This document shows, in pieces, positions 1 through 5,699 of a stretch of 6,505 nucleotides of DNA (position 1 is its first letter; each line of letters starts with the position of its first letter). The notes under the pieces are model-generated. The model was not told the DNA's origin, did no database searches, and saw nothing but the letters and a program-made list of their open reading frames with translations. This DNA comes from Actinomycetota bacterium (GTDB lineage Bacteria > Actinomycetota > Actinomycetes > S36-B12). Location: positions 1 through 6,505 of the forward strand of contig WLND01000101.1 of assembly GCA_009726075.1 (NCBI GenBank), in the 5' to 3' direction. Both the position numbers and the translations under genes were made by a program.

Positions 1-79
1 CGCCGCACGCCTCGTCCGGGTGGTCGGCGCGAGCGTGCGCGACGATTGCGGTGACCAGGGATTCATCAATCTTCAGCAC
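1..79 (-). CDS. mec: Mec/JAMM-type (M67) metallopeptidase, N-terminal 26 codons only
   Basis: This is the 5' end of a gene that leaves the window on the left. The start is taken as GTG at 79–77, with an AAGG Shine-Dalgarno-like element (90–87) seven bases upstream. The visible peptide begins MLKIDESLVTAIVAHAR and continues through a DHPDEACG segment at residues 19–26. That segment is typical of Mec, the Mov34/MPN/PAD-1 zinc peptidase that releases cysteine from the sulfur-carrier protein CysO, and its Glu23 sits where JAMM enzymes carry the catalytic glutamate. The HxH…D zinc ligands would lie beyond the edge and cannot be checked. The clpS–DUF2017 pair 1.1 kb away supports the call, because mec lies near those genes in M. 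tuberculosis. Other M67 peptidases share this N-terminal pattern, so the family is more certain than the exact substrate. Confidence 0.72.
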   Translation of the reverse strand, partial: MLKIDESLVTAIVAHARADHPDEACG

Positions 80-268
80 GGGTCAACCTTACGACTCCGT
101 CCACATCTGCACGTTCGGTGCAAATCAGACAAACGCGTCATATGTGATTCAAGTTGCAACAACGCGCGATTGGTTCCACCATAGGGCCGACACGGAGCGC
201 TCTGCCATGGATCGCCTCGCGCCGAACGGACCGATGCATTCAAAACCCCCCAACTTCGGAGGAACAAG
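80..268. promoter_or_regulatory. Divergent intergenic region between mec and the rhodopsin gene
   Basis: This 189-base stretch holds no convincing gene and is visibly less GC-rich than the flanking coding DNA, as expected for a promoter region serving both mec (leftward) and the rhodopsin (rightward). It contains an inverted repeat TGCAC-N5-GTGCA (108–122), the palindrome CATATG (139–144) and the 8-base palindrome GTTGCAAC (153–160). Any of these could be an operator. TTGCAA at 154–159 could act as a -35 element, but no good -10 element sits 16–19 bases downstream, so I do not assign a start of transcription. The rhodopsin mRNA would probably have a leader of several tens of bases. Confidence 0.5.
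258..263 (+). promoter_or_regulatory. Ribosome binding site of the rhodopsin gene
   Basis: GGAGGA lies five bases before the GTG at 269–271. This near-perfect Shine-Dalgarno sequence fixes the GTG as the start codon, and it is the strongest ribosome binding site in the window. It suggests the pump is translated efficiently, as would suit an abundant membrane protein. Confidence 0.85.
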
Positions 269-1102
269 GTGGATTCCGTACTACAGCTCGATTATTCGCA
301 ATTCCAGACCGTCTACAACGTCCTGTCGTTCGCGCTGGCCTCGATGCTCGCCGCGACCGTGTTCTTCCTGGTCGTGCAGGGCCGCGTGCTGCCCCGCTAC
401 CGCCAGGCGCTCGTCGTCTCCGCGATGGTCACGCTCATCGCCGGCTACCACTACTTCCGCATCTTCAACTCGTTCACCGAGGCCTACGCGGCTCAGGGCG
501 ACGGCACCCCCGCCACCGCCATGAACGCGATGACCTACGTGCTCGTCAATGGCGATGGCTTCAACGAGGGCTACCGCTACGTCGACTGGCTGCTCACGGT
601 TCCGCTGCTCCTCTTCGAAGCCGTCGCGGTGCTCGCCCTCGCCCCCGCTGTGCGCAAGGGCCTCATGCTCAAGCTCATCCCGGCCTCGGCCCTGATGATC
701 ATCCTGGGCTACCCGGGCGAGCTCGCCACCGAGACCGCCTCCAAGGCGATCTGGGGCGCCCTGTCGACCATCCCGTTCATCTTCATCCTCTACGTCCTCT
801 TCGTCGAGCTCAGCCGCGCCGCCAAGACGCAGCCGGAGCAGGTCGGCAAGGACCTCAATGGGCTGCGCTGGCTGCTGCTGGCCACGTGGGGCGTCTACCC
901 GATCTCGTACATGTTCCCGATGTTCGGGTTCGAGGGCGCCGACGCCTTCGTCTGGCGTCAGGTCGGCTACTCCATCGCCGACATCCTGGCCAAGTGCCTC
1001 TTCGGCCTGCTCATCTACAAGATCGCCCGCGAGAAGAGCTTCGCGGACGATGCCAGCTTCGCCGAGCAGGAGATCAAGGCTGCTCCGTCGAGCGGCGCCT
1101 GA
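269..1102 (+). CDS. Light-driven outward proton pump, xanthorhodopsin/actinorhodopsin-type microbial rhodopsin
   Basis: This 277-residue integral membrane protein has seven predicted helices (about 13–37, 46–68, 101–125, 130–147, 160–182, 198–217 and 229–252). It should bind retinal and move protons out of the cell in light. Helix C carries the proton-pump triad Asp106 (Schiff-base counterion and acceptor), Thr110 and Glu117 (internal donor) after Arg103. His61 in GYHYFRI matches the histidine paired with the counterion in proteorhodopsin and xanthorhodopsin. Helix G has Asp238 and the retinal lysine Lys242. Trp207, Tyr210 and Pro211 line the pocket as in bacteriorhodopsin. Leu114 occupies the proteorhodopsin position-105 tuning site, so green absorption is expected. 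Gly163 aligns with bacteriorhodopsin Trp138 and xanthorhodopsin Gly156, the opening that lets a carotenoid antenna contact retinal. The start is GTG with a strong ribosome binding site. The gene is monocistronic, divergent from mec and ends before a hairpin terminator. No retinal synthesis gene is nearby. The pump assignment is firm; antenna use is inferred. Confidence 0.96.
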   Translation: MDSVLQLDYSQFQTVYNVLSFALASMLAATVFFLVVQGRVLPRYRQALVVSAMVTLIAGYHYFRIFNSFTEAYAAQGDGTPATAMNAMTYVLVNGDGFNEGYRYVDWLLTVPLLLFEAVAVLALAPAVRKGLMLKLIPASALMIILGYPGELATETASKAIWGALSTIPFIFILYVLFVELSRAAKTQPEQVGKDLNGLRWLLLATWGVYPISYMFPMFGFEGADAFVWRQVGYSIADILAKCLFGLLIYKIAREKSFADDASFAEQEIKAAPSSGA

Positions 1103-1126
1103 ATCACCGCGCTCCGGCGCAATCCA

Positions 1127-1162
1127 CGACACGGTGGTCTCCTTCGGGAGGCCACCGTGTCG
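1127..1162 (+). terminator. Strong hairpin terminator after the rhodopsin gene
   Basis: Arms 1127–1142 and 1147–1162 form an uninterrupted 16-bp stem around a TTCG loop closed by a C–G pair, the very stable C(UUCG)G tetraloop. The only non-Watson-Crick pair is T1138·G1151, a G·U wobble in the plus-strand RNA but an A·C mismatch in the minus-strand RNA. The hairpin should therefore be slightly more stable for rhodopsin transcripts, although it could also stop convergent transcription from DUF2017. It starts 24 bases after the rhodopsin stop. Only a weak T-containing tract follows, which is common in GC-rich actinobacteria. Confidence 0.88.
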
Positions 1163-1201
1163 TCGTTCGTCACGAGACCTTCGGGCAGAACCAGCCGTCG
1201 T

Positions 1202-1756
1202 TCAGCCGAGCGCCTCGAACAGCAGCTGCACCAGGGAATCCTGAAGGTAGGTCAGGTAGTCATAGACCTGGAACATTCCCGATCTCGGGTCTTCCTCGGG
1301 CAGATCGGCGAGCTCGTCCTGGTTATCGTCGCTCAGCTCGATACGCGTGCCGAGGGCCAGTCGCGCATCGTTGAGGAACCCCAGCCAGCTCGCCGTCTCC
1401 TGCTCCGAGAGCACGATCTTCTCGCCGGAGCGCCCAAGGCCGTCGAGCACCGCCTGGGCATGAGCCATCTTCGTCTCGCGCAACGACCGCTCGGTGAACC
1501 TCCGGAAGTCGGAGGCCGCCTCATCATCCTCCCGGTAGGCATCAGGGAACAGCCGAGCCAAAGCAGGGTCGTCCGGCTTCGTCGCGTCCGACTCGATCCC
1601 GATAAGGATCGCGAGCGGGTCTCGCTCCGGCCCCGAATCGTCCGGCGACACGAACGCGAGCACCTGCTCGGCCAGCGAGCGCAGCAAGCCCTTCTCGAGC
1701 TCGTCGACCCGAAGGACAACCCGGCCCGTCGCCGACCGCGCAAACCCGCCGGTCAT
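1202..1756 (-). CDS. DUF2017 family protein downstream of clpS
   Basis: This is a 184-residue soluble protein with no signal peptide or membrane segment and no assigned biochemical function. It matches the actinobacterial DUF2017 family in length and pattern. An N-terminal part (about 12–36) leads into a helix starting at VDELEKGLLRSLAEQV. A central DPALARLFPDAYREDDEAAS-like segment lies at 63–82, an acidic-basic helix follows at 83–105, then a WLGFLNDARLALGTRI stretch at 124–139 and a C-terminal YDYLTYLQDSLVQ helix at 165–177. The start ATG overlaps the clpS stop by one base (TGATG), which implies translational coupling and a two-gene operon. The constant pairing with clpS suggests a role linked to ClpS or Clp proteolysis, but that is inference. 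The gene ends 39 bases from the hairpin shared with the convergent rhodopsin gene. Confidence 0.88.
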   Translation of the reverse strand: MTGGFARSATGRVVLRVDELEKGLLRSLAEQVLAFVSPDDSGPERDPLAILIGIESDATKPDDPALARLFPDAYREDDEAASDFRRFTERSLRETKMAHAQAVLDGLGRSGEKIVLSEQETASWLGFLNDARLALGTRIELSDDNQDELADLPEEDPRSGMFQVYDYLTYLQDSLVQLLFEALG

Positions 1757-2040
1757 CAGTCGTCCTTCTGCAGGGTCGCCCAGAGCCCATAGGAATGCAT
1801 CGCCGCCACGTCGCGTTCCATCGCCTCGCGAGTGCCGCTCGACACGGTCGCGCGTCCCTTCTCGTGGACGTCGAGCATGAGGAGCTCGGCCTTGGGTCGG
1901 TCGAACTTGAAGTAGGTCATGAACACGTAGGTGACGTAGGACATCAGGTTGATCGGGTCATTCCAGACGATCGTCACCCATGGACGGTCCGGGATCGTCT
2001 CCTCGAGCACGGCGGTGCGCTCCGCTGGTGCTATCGACAT
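1756..2040 (-). CDS. clpS: ClpS, N-degron adaptor of the Clp protease
   Basis: This 94-residue adaptor delivers proteins with N-end-rule destabilising N-terminal residues to the ClpC/ClpA–ClpP protease in the cytoplasm. The core fold is intact. Asn27 and Asp28 in WNDPINLMSYV correspond to E. coli Asn34 and Asp35, Met33 to the Met40 gatekeeper, and His59 in DVHEKGRA to His66. The spacing from Asn to His is 32 residues, the same as in E. coli. The N-terminal tail (1–20) is the flexible part that engages the unfoldase. I chose the ATG at 2040–2038. A longer reading from 2145 would add 35 basic residues unlike any ClpS tail and would run through the start of the divergent gene. No Shine-Dalgarno sequence precedes the ATG, but GACAAT ends six bases before it, so the transcript may be leaderless. 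Confidence 0.94.
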   Translation of the reverse strand: MSIAPAERTAVLEETIPDRPWVTIVWNDPINLMSYVTYVFMTYFKFDRPKAELLMLDVHEKGRATVSSGTREAMERDVAAMHSYGLWATLQKDD

Positions 2041-2068
2041 GACGTCATTGTCTCGTACGCTGCGGTGT
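2041..2068. promoter_or_regulatory. 28-bp divergent promoter region with two candidate leaderless starts
   Basis: Only 28 bases separate the start codons of clpS (leftward) and the PLP enzyme (rightward). Neither start has a Shine-Dalgarno sequence. On the plus strand TACGCT (2056–2061) ends seven bases before the ATG at 2069. On the minus strand GACAAT (2052–2047) ends six bases before the ATG at 2040. That spacing puts transcription start at or within one base of each ATG, the arrangement of leaderless actinobacterial mRNAs. The two -10 candidates lie back to back, three bases apart, so polymerase could probably serve only one direction at a time. No consensus -35 element is evident for either gene; these would fall inside the opposite coding sequences. 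Confidence 0.5.
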
Positions 2069-3811
2069 ATGGAGCCCACGATCCCCGCCAAGCGGGCCGA
2101 CCTGCCCAGCCCCGAGCTCCTGACCCGCATCCGCGACTGCGTCATCGGCGACGACCAGGTGATGTTCGGGCCCTACGGCGCCCGACGGGTCACCTACGCC
2201 GACTACACGGCCAGCGGGCGCGCCCTGACCTTCATCGAGGACTTCATTCGCGGCGAGGTGCTCCCCCGCTACGCCAATACGCACACCGAGTCGAGCGGCA
2301 CGGGCCTGCAGACCACCCGGCTGCGCGAGGATGCCCGCGAGATCATTCGCAATGCCGTGAACGGCGACGACACCACCTGTGTCATCTTCACCGGCTCAGG
2401 CTCGACCGGAGCCATCAACAAGCTCGTCGGCGTGCTCAATCTGCGCATCCCGGCCGACCTCAACTCGCGGTACGGCCTCGCCGACCGCATCCCCGCCGCC
2501 GAGCGGCCCGTCGTGTTCATCGGGCCCTTCGAGCATCACAGCAATGAGCTCCCTTGGCGCGAGTCGATCGCCGACGTCGTCACGATTCACGAGGACGCCG
2601 ACGGACACATCGACGTCGCTCACTTGCGCACGGAACTCGAGCGCTTCGCCGACCGGCCCCTGAAAATTGCCTCCTTCAGCGCTGCCAGCAACGTCACCGG
2701 CATCGTCTCCGACACCCACGCGATCACGCAGATCCTCCACGAGCACGGCGCCCTCGCGTTCTGGGACTTCGCGGCAGCCGCCCCGTACATCGACATTGAG
2801 ATGAACCCCCGCTGCTCAGAGCACCCGCTCGCCTACAAGGACGCCATCGTGCTGAGCCCGCACAAGTTCGTCGGCGGCCCCGGCACCCCCGGCATCCTCA
2901 TCATCCGCCGCGAGCACCTCAAGAACTCGGTGCCGGACGTCGTCGGCGGCGGCACGGTCGCCTACGTGAACCCGCAGGAGCACCGCTACCTCGAAGACCC
3001 GGTCCACCGCGAGGAGGGCGGCACGCCCGCCATCATCGAGTCGATCAGGGCAGGCCTGGTGTTCCAGCTCAAGCAGGCCGTCGGCGTCGACGTGATTCGC
3101 GCCCACGAGTCCGATTTCGTCGATCGAGCGATCACTACGTGGGGCGAGAACCCTGCTATCCAGGTGCTGGGCAACCTCGACGCCGAGCGCCTGTCGATCG
3201 TCTCGTTCGTCATCAAGCGGCCCACCGGGCGATACCTCCACCACAACTTCGTCGTGGCCGTTCTCAACGACCTGTTCGGCATCCAGGCCCGCGGCGGCTG
3301 CTCCTGCGCTGGTCCCTACGGGCACCGGCTCCTCGGCATCGACGTCGCGCGCTCGCATGAGTTCGAGCGCGAGATCGCGCACGGGTGCGAGGGCATCAAG
3401 CCGGGCTGGGTCCGGGTCAACTTCAACTACTTCATCTCGGAGCCGGTGTTCGCCTACGTCGTGCAGGCCGTCGACCTCATCGCCACCGATGGATGGAAAC
3501 TGCTCCCCCAGTATCGATTCGATGCCCTGACCGGCCGCTGGCACCATCGTGGCGGACCCGTCGAACCACCCCTGCGGCTCTCATACCTTCACTACGACGA
3601 GCACGGAGTGCTGCAGTACCCGACTCAGCATGACCAGGCCCCCGAGTCCGACCTCGCGGCGTACCTCGACGAAGCCCGCGGCATGCTGTCCGCGCTCCCC
3701 GACGACATCATGGACGAGGGATCCGTCCAGCTTTCACAGGACTTCGAGCACCTGCGCTGGTTCGACCTGCCGACCGTCTGTCTCGCCCCAGCCGTCACTT
3801 CACCCGAATAG
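2069..3811 (+). CDS. Class-V aminotransferase-fold PLP enzyme, cysteine desulfurase-like, 580 aa
   Basis: This is a cytoplasmic PLP-dependent enzyme of the SufS/CsdA/NifS fold. GSGSTGAINKL (109–119) is the phosphate-binding turn, EHHSNELPW (155–163) matches the ring-stacking histidine motif of SufS, Asp233 is the pyridine-nitrogen aspartate, and SPHKFVGGPGTPG holds the PLP lysine, Lys266. REEGGTP (314–320) matches the SufS EAGTP motif. RGGCSCAGP (408–416) aligns with the SufS R-x-G-x-x-C-A loop, which puts Cys413 at the catalytic persulfide cysteine, with Cys411 beside it. The glutamine expected three residues after Asp233 is Ala236. About 110 residues after 470 exceed the usual 400–420-residue desulfurase; their role is unknown to me. 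The start is the ATG at 2069; an in-frame ATG at 1949 lies inside clpS. The gene is divergent from clpS and overlaps the GH18 gene tail to tail by 17 bases. Cysteine desulfurase or lyase activity is plausible but unproven. Confidence 0.85.
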   Translation: MEPTIPAKRADLPSPELLTRIRDCVIGDDQVMFGPYGARRVTYADYTASGRALTFIEDFIRGEVLPRYANTHTESSGTGLQTTRLREDAREIIRNAVNGDDTTCVIFTGSGSTGAINKLVGVLNLRIPADLNSRYGLADRIPAAERPVVFIGPFEHHSNELPWRESIADVVTIHEDADGHIDVAHLRTELERFADRPLKIASFSAASNVTGIVSDTHAITQILHEHGALAFWDFAAAAPYIDIEMNPRCSEHPLAYKDAIVLSPHKFVGGPGTPGILIIRREHLKNSVPDVVGGGTVAYVNPQEHRYLEDPVHREEGGTPAIIESIRAGLVFQLKQAVGVDVIRAHESDFVDRAITTWGENPAIQVLGNLDAERLSIVSFVIKRPTGRYLHHNFVVAVLNDLFGIQARGGCSCAGPYGHRLLGIDVARSHEFEREIAHGCEGIKPGWVRVNFNYFISEPVFAYVVQAVDLIATDGWKLLPQYRFDALTGRWHHRGGPVEPPLRLSYLHYDEHGVLQYPTQHDQAPESDLAAYLDEARGMLSALPDDIMDEGSVQLSQDFEHLRWFDLPTVCLAPAVTSPE

Positions 3812-5615
3812 TGAACGGCTCAGAGAGCCCGCTTCCGTAGCCTGCCTTGGGCTGCGCCTGCGCCCGATAGCTATAGACGCCGGCCTTCTTCTGGGCCTCG
3901 ATGACGATCTTCGCGATGCCGCGGCCGTCGGTCAGGGCGCGGCCCACCGTCTTCCATCTGGCCCCGCGCTGCAGCTGCACCAGTATCACCTGCTTCCTGT
4001 GACCCGGCAGGGCGACAGCCCGAACCGTCACCTGCACCCGCGACTTCACGACCTTCTTCTTCGGCGTCGCCTTCACCGCCGACGCGATCTGAACCGCCAC
4101 CGGGGCGCTCGCCTGCTCGGCTCGACCTGCCACCCCGGGAACGAAGATTCGCCACGCCCCGAGCTCGGTCGCATTCGGCGCAAAGGCGACACTGCCGTCC
4201 GCACCGACCGGACTCGTCGCGACCGTCGTCCAGGCGGCGGCCTTCGGCTTCTTGAATTGAAGGCTCGCATCGACCCCTGTCACGGGGGCTCCCGCCGACG
4301 TCACCGCCGCCGCGATCGACAGCGGCGTGTTGAAGGCGACCTCAGGTGCGGCCGTGACCGTGACCTCTGTCGCAGCCGGAGCCAGTTGCTGCGCGTAAGC
4401 GCGGATGAGCGGCCACTGCGCCGGATCATCGCCGCCGATGGTCCAGTACGCGGCGCCCCCGAGCCCGAATTCGCCGACGAGCTGGGTTCGCGCCAGCACC
4501 GCCTGCGGCCCGACCCACCACATGATGCGCCTGGCCGTGCAGGTCTGGCTGGCCCCCGACGCGTCCGTCCAGGCAACCGGCTTGTCGTACTCGACCCAGC
4601 TCTCCTGCGCCACCGGATCCCACTGGACCGTGGCCGGGTCGACGCCGACCGTGGCGAGGACGCCGGGAATATCAGCGTCGGTGGTCGACACCATCGAGGT
4701 GAGGGTCTTGTACGCCGCGCTTCCGCTGGCCGGGCAGGTACCGGAGAGCTGATACCCGTTGGACGCTGTGCGCTTCGTCCACGATCGCCCGTACGTCGGC
4801 ACCCCGATCTGCACCTTTTCCGGCGGGATCACCGAGGCCGCATACGCGACGATGGCCCTGACCCACGGCATCGGGGCGATCGCACCGATGCCCTGTACGT
4901 GGAAGTCGTAGGCCATGATCCGGATGTGGTCGACGAACGGCGCGATCCCGGTCATGTTGTAGACCCAGTACCCCTCGGTGGGGCCGCACGCATTCGTCGT
5001 TGAGCAGGGGGGTGGGATCGTGACGGTCAGGCTCTTGCCCTGGGCGTGGAGGGCACCACCGAGTTCCTGGACAAAGGCCGTCCAGTTCGGCTGGGTGGCG
5101 GCCCAGCTCGCGCGACCATCGCTGAATGCGAAGGTCTCGTAGTCGAGATCGATGCCGTCGTAGCCATTGGACAGGACCGTGTTCACCAGGTCGGCGACGT
5201 GCGCCGAGCGGGTTGCCGGGTTGGCTAGGACCGCCGCCATCGTGCCCTTGCCTGAACTGTCTGCGATCGCCGGAACGACGCGCAGGCCCGCCCCGCGGAG
5301 TTGACCCAGGGCCCACGCCATGTTTGCCGCCGAGTTCGTGAAGTTCGGGTTGACCTTCACCTGGACGCCGGCCGCCCCGCCCTGCATGGCCGAGTACCAG
5401 AACGGCGACACATCACTGAGCAGATCGGCGTTCGCCACGGCGGAGTTGACTCCGGCCGGCCTCGTCGGCGAGGTCATCCAGTACGGCAACCACCCCGCAG
5501 CGATGCGCGGCGTGTCTGCCTGAGCGAGCGGTGCCGCGACGAGCAGCGTTGCCAGCAGGCCGATGCCGGTGATCAACGAGATGAAAGCACGACGCACGCG
5601 AGAACTCCAGTTCAT
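3795..5615 (-). CDS. Secreted glycoside hydrolase family 18 protein (chitinase/peptidoglycan-glucosaminidase-like)
   Basis: This is a 606-residue exported protein. Residues 1–33 form a Sec signal peptide: basic n-region with RVRR, hydrophobic core 11–30 and a probable cut after AQA at 31–33. The GH18 barrel spans about 36–412. It has an opening GWLPYW strand (41–46), the catalytic DGIDLDYE motif (153–160) with acid/base Glu160 and assisting Asp158, the MAYDF strand (234–238) that positions the N-acetyl group, and a closing AYWTIGGDD (389–397) with Trp391. Cys204/Cys210 and Cys294/Cys359 could form disulfides. Two beta-sandwich-like modules follow (about 415–510 and 525–606), joined by a lysine-rich linker (515–526) that may touch anionic cell-wall polymers. 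The family cleaves beta-1,4-linked GlcNAc polymers. The barrel resembles the spore-cortex SleL/YaaH branch more than classic chitinases, but LysM domains are absent, so the substrate is open. The ATG at 5615 has only a weak GGA ten bases upstream. The gene is divergent from dacB. Confidence 0.88.
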   Translation of the reverse strand: MNWSSRVRRAFISLITGIGLLATLLVAAPLAQADTPRIAAGWLPYWMTSPTRPAGVNSAVANADLLSDVSPFWYSAMQGGAAGVQVKVNPNFTNSAANMAWALGQLRGAGLRVVPAIADSSGKGTMAAVLANPATRSAHVADLVNTVLSNGYDGIDLDYETFAFSDGRASWAATQPNWTAFVQELGGALHAQGKSLTVTIPPPCSTTNACGPTEGYWVYNMTGIAPFVDHIRIMAYDFHVQGIGAIAPMPWVRAIVAYAASVIPPEKVQIGVPTYGRSWTKRTASNGYQLSGTCPASGSAAYKTLTSMVSTTDADIPGVLATVGVDPATVQWDPVAQESWVEYDKPVAWTDASGASQTCTARRIMWWVGPQAVLARTQLVGEFGLGGAAYWTIGGDDPAQWPLIRAYAQQLAPAATEVTVTAAPEVAFNTPLSIAAAVTSAGAPVTGVDASLQFKKPKAAAWTTVATSPVGADGSVAFAPNATELGAWRIFVPGVAGRAEQASAPVAVQIASAVKATPKKKVVKSRVQVTVRAVALPGHRKQVILVQLQRGARWKTVGRALTDGRGIAKIVIEAQKKAGVYSYRAQAQPKAGYGSGLSEPFTIRVK

Positions 5616-5644
5616 TGACAGCTTGTCCGTCCATTGTGCGTCAT
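5615..5644 (+). promoter_or_regulatory. Possible promoter of dacB
   Basis: TTGACA at 5615–5620 is a perfect sigma-70-type -35 hexamer and overlaps the GH18 start codon. The best -10 candidate at an allowed distance is CGTCAT (5639–5644, 18-base spacer), which matches TATAAT at only three positions. If used, transcription would begin near 5651 and give a leader of about 50 bases before the ATG at 5700. The poor -10 element makes this tentative. Confidence 0.35.
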
Positions 5645-5688
5645 GAAGGCGGCCGACCCCGGCGAGGGGCTGATCGAAGGCCTGTCGC

Positions 5689-5692
5689 AGGA
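5689..5692 (+). promoter_or_regulatory. Ribosome binding site that decides the dacB start
   Basis: AGGA lies seven bases before the ATG at 5700. It favours that codon over the in-frame ATG at 5643, which would add 19 mostly acidic residues in front of an otherwise normal signal peptide. Confidence 0.6.
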
Positions 5693-5699
5693 TGAGCAG

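Noticed and set aside
144..163. CRP-like TGTGA half-site upstream of the rhodopsin
   Set aside because: No matching TCACA half lies at the required spacing, so only half a site is present.
281..1132. Long minus-strand reading frame opposite the rhodopsin
   Set aside because: It is an antisense shadow of the rhodopsin with low-complexity Glu/Gly/Arg composition and no recognisable motif.
154..1374. Long plus-strand reading frame across the rhodopsin
   Set aside because: It is rich in Arg, Ala and Pro, matches no family, and overlaps the well-supported rhodopsin in another frame; it is a product of high GC content.
1949..2068. Upstream in-frame ATG of the PLP enzyme
   Set aside because: It would place 40 extra residues inside clpS, and the family-like N-terminus begins at 2069 just after a -10-like element.
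3817..3829. GGCTC-AGA-GAGCC inverted repeat near the GH18 3' end
   Set aside because: A five-pair stem inside coding sequence with no T-tract is too weak to call a terminator.
3549..5003. 484-codon plus-strand frame opposite the GH18 gene
   Set aside because: Its composition is Arg/Pro-rich without domains, and the GH18 protein on the other strand has intact catalytic motifs and a signal peptide.
5643..5699. Upstream in-frame ATG of dacB
   Set aside because: It would add 19 mostly acidic residues before a normal signal peptide, and the AGGA element points to 5700.
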